Made by a program: the position numbers and the translations under genes. A DNA stretch of 64,000 nt from CBDHHC01 sp050633205. GTDB lineage: Bacteria > Pseudomonadota > Alphaproteobacteria > Rhizobiales > CBDHHC01. This document shows, piece after piece, positions 1 through 8,516 of the stretch; the first letter of the stretch is position 1; every line of letters begins with the position of its first letter. Below the pieces are notes generated by a model that saw only the letters and a program-made list of their open reading frames with translations, did no database searches and was not told the DNA's origin. Where the stretch lies: the NCBI GenBank assembly GCA_050633205.1, contig JBOEGA010000009.1:1-64000 (forward strand), given 5' to 3'.

Positions 1-1654
1 CTGCACGTTCACGCGTCAGACCGCCTGGGCCCAATGCTGAGAGGCGACGTTTGTGCGTAATCTCAGACAATGGATTCGTCTGGTCCATGAACTGTGACAG
101 TTGCGATGATCCGAAGAATTCACGTACTGCTGCTGCTGCAGGTTTTGCGTTAATCAGATCCTGAGGCATTACAGTATCGATATCGACGGAGCTCATGCGC
201 TCCCGGATTGCTCTTTCCATACGGAGCAGACCGATACGATACTGATTTTCCATCAGCTCACCAACGGAACGAACACGACGGTTACCAAGGTTATCGATAT
301 CGTCGATCTCGCCTTTGCCATCGCGAAGGTCAACCAGTGTTTTAATAACGCTGAGGATGTCTTCCTTACGAAGCGTGCGTGTCGTATCCGGGCATTCGAT
401 ATCAAGGCGGATATTCATTTTCACACGGCCAACGGCTGACAGGTCATAACGTTCTGCATCAAAGAACAGGCTGTCAAAAAGGGCACGGGCTGCTTCAGGG
501 GTTGGCGGTTCACCAGGACGCATAACACGATAGATATCTATCAGCGCTTCTTCCTGATTATTTGCCTTGTCCACGTTCAGGGTATTACGAATGAATGCGC
601 CTGTCTGGATATGGTCAATATCAAGAATGGGCAGCTCTTTCAAACCAGCTTCATGGAACTTTGTAACCAAAGCTTCATCCAGCTCATTACCAGCTTCGCC
701 GTAGATAATACCTGTTTTCATATCAACAAGGTCTTCAGCAAGGTAACGGCCGTAGAGGTCTTCGTCAGTAATCAGGAGCTCTTCGACACCTGCTTCAGAA
801 AGTTTTTTAGCAAGGCGGGCTGTGATTTTGCGGCCAGCTTCAACAACAACTTCACCGGTTTTAGCGTCAACCAGGTCACTGATCGGCTTCTGGCCTTTCA
901 ATGCTTCTGCATCGAATGGTACTTTCCAGCCAGCTTTTGTTTTTTTGTACTGAGTAGACGTGTAGAATGTAGAAAGTATTTCTTCGTCATCAAGGCCAAG
1001 TGCATAAAGCAATGCCGTTACAGGCAGCTTACGACGACGGTCTATACGAACATGAACGATGTCTTTTGCATCGAACTCAAAATCAAGCCATGAGCCACGA
1101 TAAGGAATAATACGGGCTGCAAAAAGAAGCTTGCCTGATGCATGGCTTTTTCCGCGGTCATGATCAAAGAACACACCGGGAGAACGGTGCATCTGAGACA
1201 CGATAACACGCTCTGTGCCATTCACAACGAATGTACCATTGGATGTCATGAACGGGATATCACCCATATAAACATCCTGCTCTTTAATATCCTTAACGGA
1301 ACGAGCACCAGTTTCTTCGTTTACATCAAAAACAATAAGGCGAAGAGTTACTTTAAGAGGTGCAGCGAATGTCATGCCTCTTTGTTGACACTCTTCTACA
1401 TCATATTTTGGTTCATCGAATTCGTAGCGAACAAATTCAAGTGTGGCTCTATCTGAAAAGTCGTTGATAGGGAAAACTGAACCAAATACAGACTGCAATC
1501 CTGTATCGTCACGTCCTCCGGTGGGCTCATCCACCATGAGAAACATCTCGTAGGATTGTTTCTGTACTTCAATCAGGTTAGGCATCTCCGCGACTTCGGA
1601 AATTTTGCCAAATCTTTTTCGAACACGCTTGCGGCCTGTGAAAGTTTGCGCCAT
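1..1654 (-). CDS. rpoB: RNA polymerase beta subunit, N-terminal part
   Basis: Beta subunit of RNA polymerase; the 3' part lies beyond the left edge, so about 551 N-terminal residues are present. The start reads MAQTFTGRKRVRKRFGK after a GGAG ribosome site, as usual for alphaproteobacterial RpoB. The rifampicin-binding cluster is at the left edge (SQFMDQTNPLSEITHKRR). The residues equivalent to E. coli Asp516 (codon at 83-85), His526 (53-55) and Ser531 (38-40) are all the sensitive form; E. coli Asn518 is Thr and Ile530 is Leu. The reading frame is intact from the start to this motif. The gene follows rplL by 144 bases in the usual rplKAJL-rpoBC order. Confidence 0.97.
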   Translation of the reverse strand, partial: MAQTFTGRKRVRKRFGKISEVAEMPNLIEVQKQSYEMFLMVDEPTGGRDDTGLQSVFGSVFPINDFSDRATLEFVRYEFDEPKYDVEECQQRGMTFAAPLKVTLRLIVFDVNEETGARSVKDIKEQDVYMGDIPFMTSNGTFVVNGTERVIVSQMHRSPGVFFDHDRGKSHASGKLLFAARIIPYRGSWLDFEFDAKDIVHVRIDRRRKLPVTALLYALGLDDEEILSTFYTSTQYKKTKAGWKVPFDAEALKGQKPISDLVDAKTGEVVVEAGRKITARLAKKLSEAGVEELLITDEDLYGRYLAEDLVDMKTGIIYGEAGNELDEALVTKFHEAGLKELPILDIDHIQTGAFIRNTLNVDKANNQEEALIDIYRVMRPGEPPTPEAARALFDSLFFDAERYDLSAVGRVKMNIRLDIECPDTTRTLRKEDILSVIKTLVDLRDGKGEIDDIDNLGNRRVRSVGELMENQYRIGLLRMERAIRERMSSVDIDTVMPQDLINAKPAAAAVREFFGSSQLSQFMDQTNPLSEITHKRRLSALGPGGLTRERA

Positions 1655-1754
1655 TTCAGCTCCTTCGTGTCACTCGTCAACAGCTGTTAAGACATCCTTT
1701 TTTTGAAAAAGAATCTCCAAAAAGCTGCAGCGATTAGTTTTCGCCAATTTTATA

Positions 1755-1785
1755 GTGTCGGGGACGGAAAACTCCGCCCCCTTAA
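1755..1785 (-). terminator. possible rplL-rpoB attenuator hairpin
   Basis: On the minus strand, GGGG-GGA (1777-1780, 1773-1775) can pair with TCC-CCCC (1766-1768, 1760-1763) around an AT loop, with a small asymmetric internal bulge. It lies between rplL and rpoB, where enterobacteria have a partial terminator that sets the ratio of ribosomal protein to polymerase. No clear T run follows, so attenuation here is inferred from position. Confidence 0.3.
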
Positions 1786-1798
1786 AGTCGTACAAGAA

Positions 1799-2173
1799 TT
1801 ACTTAAGCTCGACAGTAGCGCCAGCAGCTTCAAGTTTCTTCTTAAGCTCTTCAGCTTCGTCTTTAGCAACGCCTTCTTTAACAGGCTTAGGTGCGCCTTC
1901 AACAAGCTCTTTAGCTTCTTTAAGACCAAGACCAGTGATGCCGCGAACTTCTTTAATAACGTTGATTTTCTTGTCGCCAACAGCAGCAAGGATAACGTCA
2001 AAGTCAGTTTTTTCTTCAACTGCAGCACCTGCATCGCCACCAGGACCTGCAGCAACAGCTACAGCAGCAGCGGCAGTTACGCCCCATTTGTCTTCAAGAA
2101 GCGTAGCCAGTTCAGCAGCTTCCATTACAGTAAGGCCTGAAAGATCTTCAGCAATTTTTTCCAAATCAGCCAT
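1799..2173 (-). CDS. rplL: 50S ribosomal protein L7/L12
   Basis: Stalk protein of the large ribosomal subunit that recruits translation GTPases. The 124 residues are of usual length: an N-terminal dimerisation helix (MADLEKIAEDLSGLTVMEAA), an Ala/Gly-rich hinge near residues 35-50, and a C-terminal domain ending in EELKKKLEAAGATVELK. It follows rplJ by 64 bases, and the two are normally co-transcribed. Reverse-strand and shifted frames across the gene are open only because of its Ala/Lys-rich composition. Confidence 0.98.
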   Translation of the reverse strand: MADLEKIAEDLSGLTVMEAAELATLLEDKWGVTAAAAVAVAAGPGGDAGAAVEEKTDFDVILAAVGDKKINVIKEVRGITGLGLKEAKELVEGAPKPVKEGVAKDEAEELKKKLEAAGATVELK

Positions 2174-2237
2174 TTTTAAATTCCTACCAGTTTGAACCTA
2201 GTTTCAGTTTGTTTATAGATTGTGAGAGAACAGCTCT

Positions 2238-2756
2238 TTACGCCGCCTTGTCTTTCTCACTGTAAGCACTAAGAACACGGGCAACTTTGGTCGCTGGAGC
2301 GTTAAGTACCTGTGCGATTTTGGTAGCTGGAGCCTGAACAAGACCCACAAGCTTACCTCTTAGTTCATCCAGAGAAGGAAGACTGGCAAGCGATTTCACG
2401 CCATTAAGATCGAGTGCCGTAGCGCCCATTGCGCCACCAAGAATAACGAGATTTTCGTTTTCCTTAGCAAATTTTACAGCGATCTTTGGTGCTGTCACAG
2501 GATCATCAGAATAGGCGATGACCGTTGGTCCAACAAAAAGGTCTGTAATATTTTCAGCATCGGTCCCTTTGAGCGCGATTTTTGCGAGCCGGTTTTTTGC
2601 CACTTTGACATGCCCACCCGCTTCACGCATCTGACGACGTAGATTCGTCATATCCGCAACCGAGAGGCCTGCATAGTGGGCCACGACAATCACACCAGTG
2701 CTATCCAGCACTTCGTGCAATGACGAGACAAACTCATGCTTCTGCGCTCTATCCAC
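2238..2756 (-). CDS. rplJ: 50S ribosomal protein L10
   Basis: Base of the ribosomal stalk; binds 23S rRNA and carries the L7/L12 dimers. 172 residues, starting at a GTG codon (MDRAQKHEFV) with a GGAG ribosome site seven bases upstream. The body has the typical VVAHYAGLSVADMTNLRRQMREAG segment and an Ala/Lys-rich C-terminal helix for L7/L12 binding. In bacteria the L10-L7/L12 complex represses its own mRNA through the leader; a long leader is present here (2757-3183). Confidence 0.97.
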   Translation of the reverse strand: MDRAQKHEFVSSLHEVLDSTGVIVVAHYAGLSVADMTNLRRQMREAGGHVKVAKNRLAKIALKGTDAENITDLFVGPTVIAYSDDPVTAPKIAVKFAKENENLVILGGAMGATALDLNGVKSLASLPSLDELRGKLVGLVQAPATKIAQVLNAPATKVARVLSAYSEKDKAA

Positions 2757-3183
2757 TTGCTTTCTCCATAATTTCGGAACGAATCACTCGTTCCAACGCT
2801 TCACCCTGCTACTTCCAGAATACATGGCCGACAGACCAACTTCTCTGCTAGCAGCAGTTCAGCCTGTCCTGCCATACAAGAAAATTATGCATGGGCTTAC
2901 GAGGTTCAAACCGACAATCACAGGATCATGCCCCAAATTATCTGTCTGTCTCCCGTCTCATGCAGGCTCTTACAAAGAGGACTTAAGCTGCTCCAGATGA
3001 GCAACACCTGCAATCTTGGACAGGTTTGAGGTAAATACAAAAGCATCTACCTCTAACCTCCGAACGCCGTAACATTCGGAAACTCGTTTATTTTAAAAGC
3101 TGCAAATCAAATTATCTGATCTACAACTTTGCTGTCTTGAAATTCTGTTAACAGTAATTACAAGTCACAGCATGAAATAGTTA
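2757..3183 (-). promoter_or_regulatory. rplJ leader / L10 autoregulatory region
   Basis: A 427-base gap between rplA and rplJ with no supported gene. It is the usual site of the rplJL promoter and the L10 leader RNA. A perfect 7-bp stem (2776-2782 with 2788-2794, GGAACGA/TCGTTCC, five-base loop) lies 20 bases upstream of the rplJ start, and other GC-rich complementary tracts fill the leader. The L10-leader identity comes from position and length, not from matching the full consensus. Confidence 0.45.
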
Positions 3184-3879
3184 CTATTCCGTTACACTTC
3201 CGGCTTCAACGCGCACACCAGGGCCCATTGTTGAGCTAATTGCAACACGTTTCATATAAGTGCCTTTAGCGCCAGTTGGTTTTGCTTTAATCACAGCCTG
3301 AGTAAATGCCTTGATATTTTCAACAAGTGCATCTTCAGTGAAGCTTGCTTTACCAACACCAGCATGGATAATTCCAGCTTTCTCAACACGGAATTCTACG
3401 GCACCGCCTTTAGCAGACTTAACAGCAGCTTCAACGTCAGGTGTTACTGTTCCAACTTTCGGGTTTGGCATCAAACCGCGTGGACCAAGAACCTTACCCA
3501 GACGACCAACAAGTGGCATCATGTCCGGCGTAGCGATACAGCGGTCAAAATTGATGTTACCTTTTTGAACTTCTTCAACAAGGTCTTCAGCACCAACAAT
3601 ATCAGCTCCAGCAGCTTTTGCCGCGTCTGCCTTAGCGTCCTTAGCAAATACAGCAACACGCAAAGTACGGCCTGAACCATTTGGAAGCTGACAAACACCA
3701 CGAACCATCTGATCTGCGTGTCTTGGGTCAACACCAAGGTTCATCGCGATCTCGATAGTTTCGTCAAATTTTGCCTTCGCACGCTCTTTTACAAGCTTTA
3801 CAGCCTGCTCGATTGAATATGAAGCGTTACGATCAACACCTTCTTGCGCTTTAGCAAGTCTTTTACCTGTTTTAGCCAT
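3184..3879 (-). CDS. rplA: 50S ribosomal protein L1
   Basis: Protein of the mobile L1 stalk of the 50S subunit; also a translational repressor of the L11-L1 mRNA in many bacteria. 231 residues, full length, with MPLVGRLGKVLGPRGLMPNPKVGTV, the classic L1 signature, near the middle. It starts three bases after the rplK stop, so the two are translationally coupled in an L11-L1 operon. Confidence 0.98.
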   Translation of the reverse strand: MAKTGKRLAKAQEGVDRNASYSIEQAVKLVKERAKAKFDETIEIAMNLGVDPRHADQMVRGVCQLPNGSGRTLRVAVFAKDAKADAAKAAGADIVGAEDLVEEVQKGNINFDRCIATPDMMPLVGRLGKVLGPRGLMPNPKVGTVTPDVEAAVKSAKGGAVEFRVEKAGIIHAGVGKASFTEDALVENIKAFTQAVIKAKPTGAKGTYMKRVAISSTMGPGVRVEAGSVTE

Positions 3880-3882
3880 TAA

Positions 3883-4311
3883 TTAGCCCTCCACCTGTAG
3901 GCCCATAGACCGAGCGGAACCAGCAATAATTTTCATTGCCTGCTCGACGTCATTGGCGTTTAGATCCTGCATTTTTGCCTGAGCGATTTCCCGAAGCTGG
4001 TCCTGTGTTACAGAGCCGGCAACTTCAAGGCCAGGCGCCTGAGATCCCTTATTAAGCTTGGCAGCTTTCTTAAGGAAGTAGGATGCAGGCGGAGTCTTCA
4101 TTTCAAAAGTAAAAGACTTATCCTGATATACCGTAATAATTACAGGAACCGGCGAACCTGGCTCCATATCTTTACTTGCAGCATTGAAAGCCTTACAGAA
4201 CTCCATTATATTAATACCACGCTGACCGAGCGCAGGCCCGATTGGTGGAGATGGAGTAGCCTGTCCAGCAGATACTTGCAGCTTTAAATAGCCGTCAATC
4301 TTTTTTGCCAT
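3883..4311 (-). CDS. rplK: 50S ribosomal protein L11
   Basis: Binds the GTPase-associated centre of 23S rRNA; needed for stringent-response signalling by RelA-type enzymes. 142 residues with the Pro-rich N-terminal segment (QATPSPPIGPALGQRGINIMEFCKAFN, residues about 17-43) and the C-terminal RNA-binding domain ending in GSARSMGLQVEG. It sits between nusG and rplA as in most bacteria. Confidence 0.98.
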   Translation of the reverse strand: MAKKIDGYLKLQVSAGQATPSPPIGPALGQRGINIMEFCKAFNAASKDMEPGSPVPVIITVYQDKSFTFEMKTPPASYFLKKAAKLNKGSQAPGLEVAGSVTQDQLREIAQAKMQDLNANDVEQAMKIIAGSARSMGLQVEG

Positions 4312-4439
4312 TTTATTCCCTTTCCAACCTGAAAAATCAGGTCACTTTCGATTGCCCTGAGACAGAGCCATTGCCCATTAAGGGTGCGTGGTAGGGTATC
4401 GCGCAGCCATGGCGTGCCACACGAACCTCCCACAAAAAA

Positions 4440-4973
4440 TTATCCGAGCTTTTCTACCTGACCGTATTCCAGCTCAACCGGTGTCGCCCGACCAAAGATA
4501 GACACTGCAACCTTCAACCTGGCACGCTCCTCATCAACTTCTTCTACCAATCCACTGAACGAGGCAAACGGGCCATCAGCAACCTTCACCTGCTCACCAA
4601 CGTCAAACGTGATGGAGTTCTTAGGTCGCTCAACACCTTCCTGCACCTGATGCAGAATTCTTTGAGCTTCAGCTTCAGATATTGGTATAGGTTTATTATC
4701 TGTTCCCAAAAATCCGGTAACTTTTGGTGTATCCTTAATCAGGTGGTACGCCTGATCAGTCATTTCCATTTTTACGAGAACGTAGCCGGGAAAAAACTTC
4801 CGCTCAGCATTAATTTTGCGTCCACGGCGAACTTCAACCACCTCTTCCATGGGAACCAGAACTTCCTCAAAAAGTTCTTCCAGCCCCAAATTGGCAGCAC
4901 GCTCCTTAATAGCCTCAGCTACTTTCTTCTCAAAATTCGAATATGCGTGCACAATGTACCAGCGCTTGGCCAT
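4440..4973 (-). CDS. nusG: transcription termination/antitermination factor NusG
   Basis: Binds RNA polymerase to suppress pausing and link it with Rho or the ribosome. 177 residues: NGN domain (MAKRWYIVHAYSNFEKKVAE at the start, FFPGYVLVKMEM near 70) and a C-terminal KOW domain (FDVGEQVKVADGPFASFSGLVEEVD, about 125-150). An AAGAGA ribosome site precedes the ATG. The gene lies between secE and rplK in the conserved order. Confidence 0.98.
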   Translation of the reverse strand: MAKRWYIVHAYSNFEKKVAEAIKERAANLGLEELFEEVLVPMEEVVEVRRGRKINAERKFFPGYVLVKMEMTDQAYHLIKDTPKVTGFLGTDNKPIPISEAEAQRILHQVQEGVERPKNSITFDVGEQVKVADGPFASFSGLVEEVDEERARLKVAVSIFGRATPVELEYGQVEKLG

Positions 4974-5024
4974 ATCTTAATCTCTTGATCTGTATTAAGC
5001 TTGTTTCAACTTGACTCGCACGCG

Positions 5025-5219
5025 TTACTGGCCAATTCCAAAGAAACCTAATGCTGTTAGTATTACACGATCTACTCCGAACAAGATCAGAGCCATTATC
5101 GAGGACATTATGATTACCATAATGGTCGTAATGACTGTCTCATTTCGAGTCGGCCAAGTCACTTTTGCGACTTCAGCACGAACTTGTTGGATAAACTCAA
5201 ATGGGTTTGTTTTGGCCAT
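5025..5219 (-). CDS. secE: preprotein translocase subunit SecE
   Basis: Small essential membrane subunit of the SecYEG translocon. The 64 residues match the short single-span form of most bacteria: amphipathic N-terminal helix with the conserved EVAKVTWPTRNET motif (residues about 16-28) and one membrane helix (VIITTIMVIIMSSIMALILFGV region). It precedes nusG. No tRNA-Trp gene is found upstream, although one is common there in other bacteria. Confidence 0.96.
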   Translation of the reverse strand: MAKTNPFEFIQQVRAEVAKVTWPTRNETVITTIMVIIMSSIMALILFGVDRVILTALGFFGIGQ

Positions 5220-5309
5220 ATTACAAAGACATTACAATTGCGCGCCTAGATAGCTTACATGCCTCTGGCGCTTGTTTTATGCGTTCTTGCGGGAGAAATA
5301 AGTTTTTGT

Positions 5310-5337
5310 CGTATACACTAATGAGGCTAAAATGCAA
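5310..5337 (-). promoter_or_regulatory. possible sigma-70-type promoter of secE-nusG
   Basis: On the minus strand TTGCAT (5337-5332) and TATACG (5315-5310) are separated by 16 bases, about 90 bases upstream of secE. This is a fair but not strong housekeeping promoter. The rest of the 314-base gap 5220-5533, between divergent genes, is AT-rich and shows only a short 5-bp hairpin near 5398-5411. Confidence 0.4.
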
Positions 5338-5533
5338 ACCTAAACTGTAATATTTTCTGTTTTTTTTCACAAAAAATGAAAATAGCACACATATTTACAC
5401 CGATTCCGGTGCAAAACATAGTTAAAACCGATCCTGAATACGTTTCGACCGAGAATAACATCACATTAATCTTTTTACCCCACAAGATGAATTACTTTTA
5501 CATAACTCGGAGTTTCGGGATTGGAATATAGCT

Positions 5534-7975
5534 ATGGCTGTTAGTGCGACAGAAATTGAAAATGAGTTTCAAGCTGGTCTGAGACTTATTCATGAAGGGC
5601 AGCCTTCCAAAGCTGAAAACAAGCTTTTATCTATCCTGAAATATGTGCCGGATAATCCGGTCCTGCTTGAGAGGATTGGGTATTGTTATGCCCTTCAATC
5701 TGACTGGAAGAATTCAGAAGAATTTTACGCCAAGGCCCTGACCCTGCTACCGGAAAATACAGAAATACTCAATAACTACGGATGCATTCTTCAAAAACAA
5801 AACAGGTGGGAGGATGCCCTTCCCTTTTTCGAAAAATCGCTTAAGGCCGAGCCTGATAACTTCAGCGCTCTCAGTAACCTTGCGCAGTGCCTGAACTATT
5901 GCAAGCAGTATGATGAGGCAATCGTTTTATATGCCAAGGCCATTGAAAAATCACCGAATAACTCATCTCTCAGAATTCAACTAGCTCAAATACTACATGA
6001 TCAGAGCAGGTTTGATGAGGAAGTCGCGCAATATCGCCTACTCCTTGCAATGACCGGAGAAAATACCAAAGCGCAAATCAAGATGGCTCTTGCTCTTTTT
6101 GCTAATGGAGAGAGAGAGGAGGCGGGGGATTTAATTAAATCTATAAATAAAAGTGTGAGTGGATTACCTATTACGCTTTTTGAATGGGCAAATACAGCTC
6201 AGGAGCAGGAAAAATTCTCCGAAGCAACCTATGGCCTTGGTTTACTTGTTGAAATTGCTCCCGATAATACTGATTTCTGGCGAGCCTATATCATTAATCA
6301 CTATTTCTCATTCGGGCTTGAACGATCCCTTCCAGTTTTTGAAAAAGCAATAACCCTACACCCTAAAGAGCCAAGTTTTTATCGCGCCCTAGCAATTGCT
6401 TATGGTCAAGCCGGGCAACTTGAGAAGTCAAAAAATGCTGCCAAAAGTGCCCTGGAGATTACGCCAAATGACCCAAAAGCACATCAGACTTACGCCGCTA
6501 CACTAAGGCAGCACCAGAAAGTAACACCTCAACCAGATGGCATTGATGAGGTCTGCAAGCATTTTGATAAAGCTATTGAACTTGCTCAGGGGAGTGAAAA
6601 TACCCTCCAGGCAATTGGACAATCCCTGGTTGAAACCAAAGAAGCTGCAATTATGAAGAGCTGTCTCGAAAATTTGCCCGAGACGCTGAAAGACAGCTAT
6701 ACCTCACACCTGCTTCAGAACTTTATCTGCATATCGGAGGGAAATTATAAAGCGGCTATCAAGCATGGTGAAAAATGCCGGAACCTTGCCCCGAAAAACA
6801 GCTTCGCCCTGAGTGAACTGGCGGAAAGCTATTTTTACATGGAAAACTATGAGGCAGCACTTCGTACCAGCAGAGAAGCTGTTGAGGTCAGCCCAAAAGA
6901 TTCCCAGGCATTGATGCGCCTTGGTTATATTGCAATTGACTGTGGTGAAATAGAAGAAGGGCTCATGCGGGCCCAGCAGGCTTACGAACAGAACCCACAT
7001 GATCCTGCCGTACAATTATCGCTGGGGCTTATGAACCTTCTGATTGAAAACTGGGATCTCGGCTGGGAGATGTATGACGCCCGCTTCAGGATGCTCTACA
7101 AAAACCGAATGGATATTCCACCATTACCAAGGTGGGACGGGCAGTCTTTTGAAAATCTTGAGCTTGTTCTGATCTGCGAACAGGGGCTCGGGGATATCAT
7201 ACAGTTCTCCAGATTTATTCCCATGATTGCGAAGCGTGTCGGCAAAGTGATCTTTGTTGCCAACAACAATCTGCTGCACATGTTTGAGCAATATTCTGAT
7301 CAGGTTGAGGTGGTTTCCACTGCATCTTCTATCAACGTAAACGCCGAAAATGGCCGCTGGACTACCCTTCTTGAACTTCCCCGCCTGCTCAATATCGAAA
7401 AAGAAAACTGGGGAGAGGCTGTGCCTTACATACAGGCAGAACCTGACCGCATTCAAAAATGGGCAAAAAGGATAGATACACAGGATGGAACACTCAAAGT
7501 TGGAATAGCATGGCAGGGATCGCCCGGAGCACGAATAGATGTGGGCCGATCTATTCCGCTGGAAAAGTTTGCACCGCTCAGCTCGATTGATCACGTCCAG
7601 CTTGTCAGCCTGCAAAAATACAGTGGGGAAGAGCAGATTGAAAACGTCAGTTTTAAAGACAAAATTTTTAAGCCGGGTGATGATTTTGATAATGGATCAA
7701 AAGCTTTTGCAGACACTGCTGCACTCATGATGTCGCTGGACCTCATCATTACCTCCGATACGTCAATCGCTCATCTGGCAGGTGCTCTGGGGCGTCCTGT
7801 ATGGCTTGCACTCAAACATGTTCCTGACTGGAGGTGGCACCTTAACACGGATAAAAACGCCTGGTATCCGACAATGAAACTATTCCGCCAGAAAACACCA
7901 GGGGTCTGGGAAGATGTCTTTCAGGAGATTGAAGGTGAACTCACCCGTCTAAAAAAACCTGTCAACCAGCATTAA
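5534..7975 (+). CDS. TPR protein with C-terminal GT9/GT-B-like glycosyltransferase domain
   Basis: 813 residues. The first ~510 are tandem tetratricopeptide repeats (for example around residues 40-150: W..A..FY.KAL...P.N.E..NN.G pattern). The C-terminal ~300 resemble the heptosyltransferase-like GT-B fold: ICEQGLGDIIQFSRFIP (about 547-563), KVGIAWQGSPGARID (about 655-670) and SDTSIAHLAGALGRPVW (about 742-758), the last typical of the nucleotide-sugar site. No signal peptide, so probably cytoplasmic. It is 12 bases from a DUF6165 gene and close to the flagellar region. TPR-glycosyltransferases such as Caulobacter FlmG modify flagellin, so flagellin glycosylation is a reasonable inference; a surface-polysaccharide role is the alternative. 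Confidence 0.8.
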   Translation: MAVSATEIENEFQAGLRLIHEGQPSKAENKLLSILKYVPDNPVLLERIGYCYALQSDWKNSEEFYAKALTLLPENTEILNNYGCILQKQNRWEDALPFFEKSLKAEPDNFSALSNLAQCLNYCKQYDEAIVLYAKAIEKSPNNSSLRIQLAQILHDQSRFDEEVAQYRLLLAMTGENTKAQIKMALALFANGEREEAGDLIKSINKSVSGLPITLFEWANTAQEQEKFSEATYGLGLLVEIAPDNTDFWRAYIINHYFSFGLERSLPVFEKAITLHPKEPSFYRALAIAYGQAGQLEKSKNAAKSALEITPNDPKAHQTYAATLRQHQKVTPQPDGIDEVCKHFDKAIELAQGSENTLQAIGQSLVETKEAAIMKSCLENLPETLKDSYTSHLLQNFICISEGNYKAAIKHGEKCRNLAPKNSFALSELAESYFYMENYEAALRTSREAVEVSPKDSQALMRLGYIAIDCGEIEEGLMRAQQAYEQNPHDPAVQLSLGLMNLLIENWDLGWEMYDARFRMLYKNRMDIPPLPRWDGQSFENLELVLICEQGLGDIIQFSRFIPMIAKRVGKVIFVANNNLLHMFEQYSDQVEVVSTASSINVNAENGRWTTLLELPRLLNIEKENWGEAVPYIQAEPDRIQKWAKRIDTQDGTLKVGIAWQGSPGARIDVGRSIPLEKFAPLSSIDHVQLVSLQKYSGEEQIENVSFKDKIFKPGDDFDNGSKAFADTAALMMSLDLIITSDTSIAHLAGALGRPVWLALKHVPDWRWHLNTDKNAWYPTMKLFRQKTPGVWEDVFQEIEGELTRLKKPVNQH

Positions 7976-7987
7976 TGGAAAAATCTT

Positions 7988-8374
7988 ATGATGATTACTG
8001 TCCCTATTTCAACCGGCGAACTGCTGGACAAGATGACTATCCTGCAAATCAAACTTGAACGGATCAGTGATGCAGGCAAGAAGAGCAATGTTTCAAGGGA
8101 ACTGAAAGAACTGCTACAGGTGAGAGAAGAAAACCAGCTTCACTCTCCAGAGTTAGAGACAATGGTTCTGGACCTAAAAAAAATAAATGAAAGCCTATGG
8201 GATATTGAAGACAGGATACGGGAAAAAGAGGCTGAACAGAAATTTGACAACGAGTTCACAGAACTTGCGAGGGCGGTTTATATTACGAATGACAAGAGAG
8301 CTGCTGTGAAAAAATCCATCAATGTTCTGACCGGTTCGGCGCTGGTGGAGGAGAAGTCCTATAAAGGCTCCTAG
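7988..8374 (+). CDS. DUF6165 family protein
   Basis: 128 residues, predicted cytoplasmic and largely helical. The N-terminus (ITVPISTGELLDKMTILQIKLERI) matches the conserved opening of the DUF6165 family, whose members often sit beside TPR/glycosyltransferase genes. The middle (residues 40-95) is a charged coiled coil. It follows the TPR-glycosyltransferase by 12 bases and is surely in the same transcript, so a shared job in glycosylation is likely, but the biochemical function is unknown. Confidence 0.75.
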   Translation: MMITVPISTGELLDKMTILQIKLERISDAGKKSNVSRELKELLQVREENQLHSPELETMVLDLKKINESLWDIEDRIREKEAEQKFDNEFTELARAVYITNDKRAAVKKSINVLTGSALVEEKSYKGS

Positions 8375-8398
8375 TGGAAACCTCGAATTCATATTAAA

Positions 8399-8463
8399 CA
8401 ATACTGGTTAATCAATACTGGTTAATCAATACTGGTTAATCAATACTGGTTAATCAATACTGG
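8399..8463 (+). repeat. 14-bp tandem repeat, 4.6 copies
   Basis: The unit CAATACTGGTTAAT starts at 8399, 8413, 8427, 8441 and 8455; the copies are identical and the last is cut to nine bases. It lies just after the DUF6165 gene. The final copy forms one arm of the hairpin annotated at 8457-8495, so the array repeats a hairpin arm. Confidence 0.97.
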
Positions 8464-8495
8464 CACCCAACTTCAGAACAGGTGACTGCCAGTAT
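8457..8495. terminator. hairpin between convergent genes
   Basis: ATACTGGCA (8457-8465) pairs perfectly with TGCCAGTAT (8487-8495) over a 21-base loop. It lies between the convergent DUF6165 and dksA genes, so it may end transcription from either side, though no T run follows. The upstream tandem copies of ATACTGG offer alternative partners for the same right arm. Confidence 0.5.
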
Positions 8496-8516
8496 CCGGA
8501 AGCAGTTCAGGTAGAA

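Noticed and set aside
1750..2195. Several overlapping frames across rplL
   Set aside because: All are shadows of the Ala/Lys-rich rplL gene.
4984..4997. FNR-like sequence TTGATCTGTATTAA before nusG
   Set aside because: One arm is imperfect and it lies inside the secE-nusG gap of a housekeeping operon; probably chance.
5220..5345. tRNA-Trp upstream of secE
   Set aside because: No cloverleaf, CCA anticodon arm or T-arm sequence could be read here.
8399..8463. CRISPR-like short repeats
   Set aside because: The 14-bp units are contiguous without spacers and no cas genes are near.
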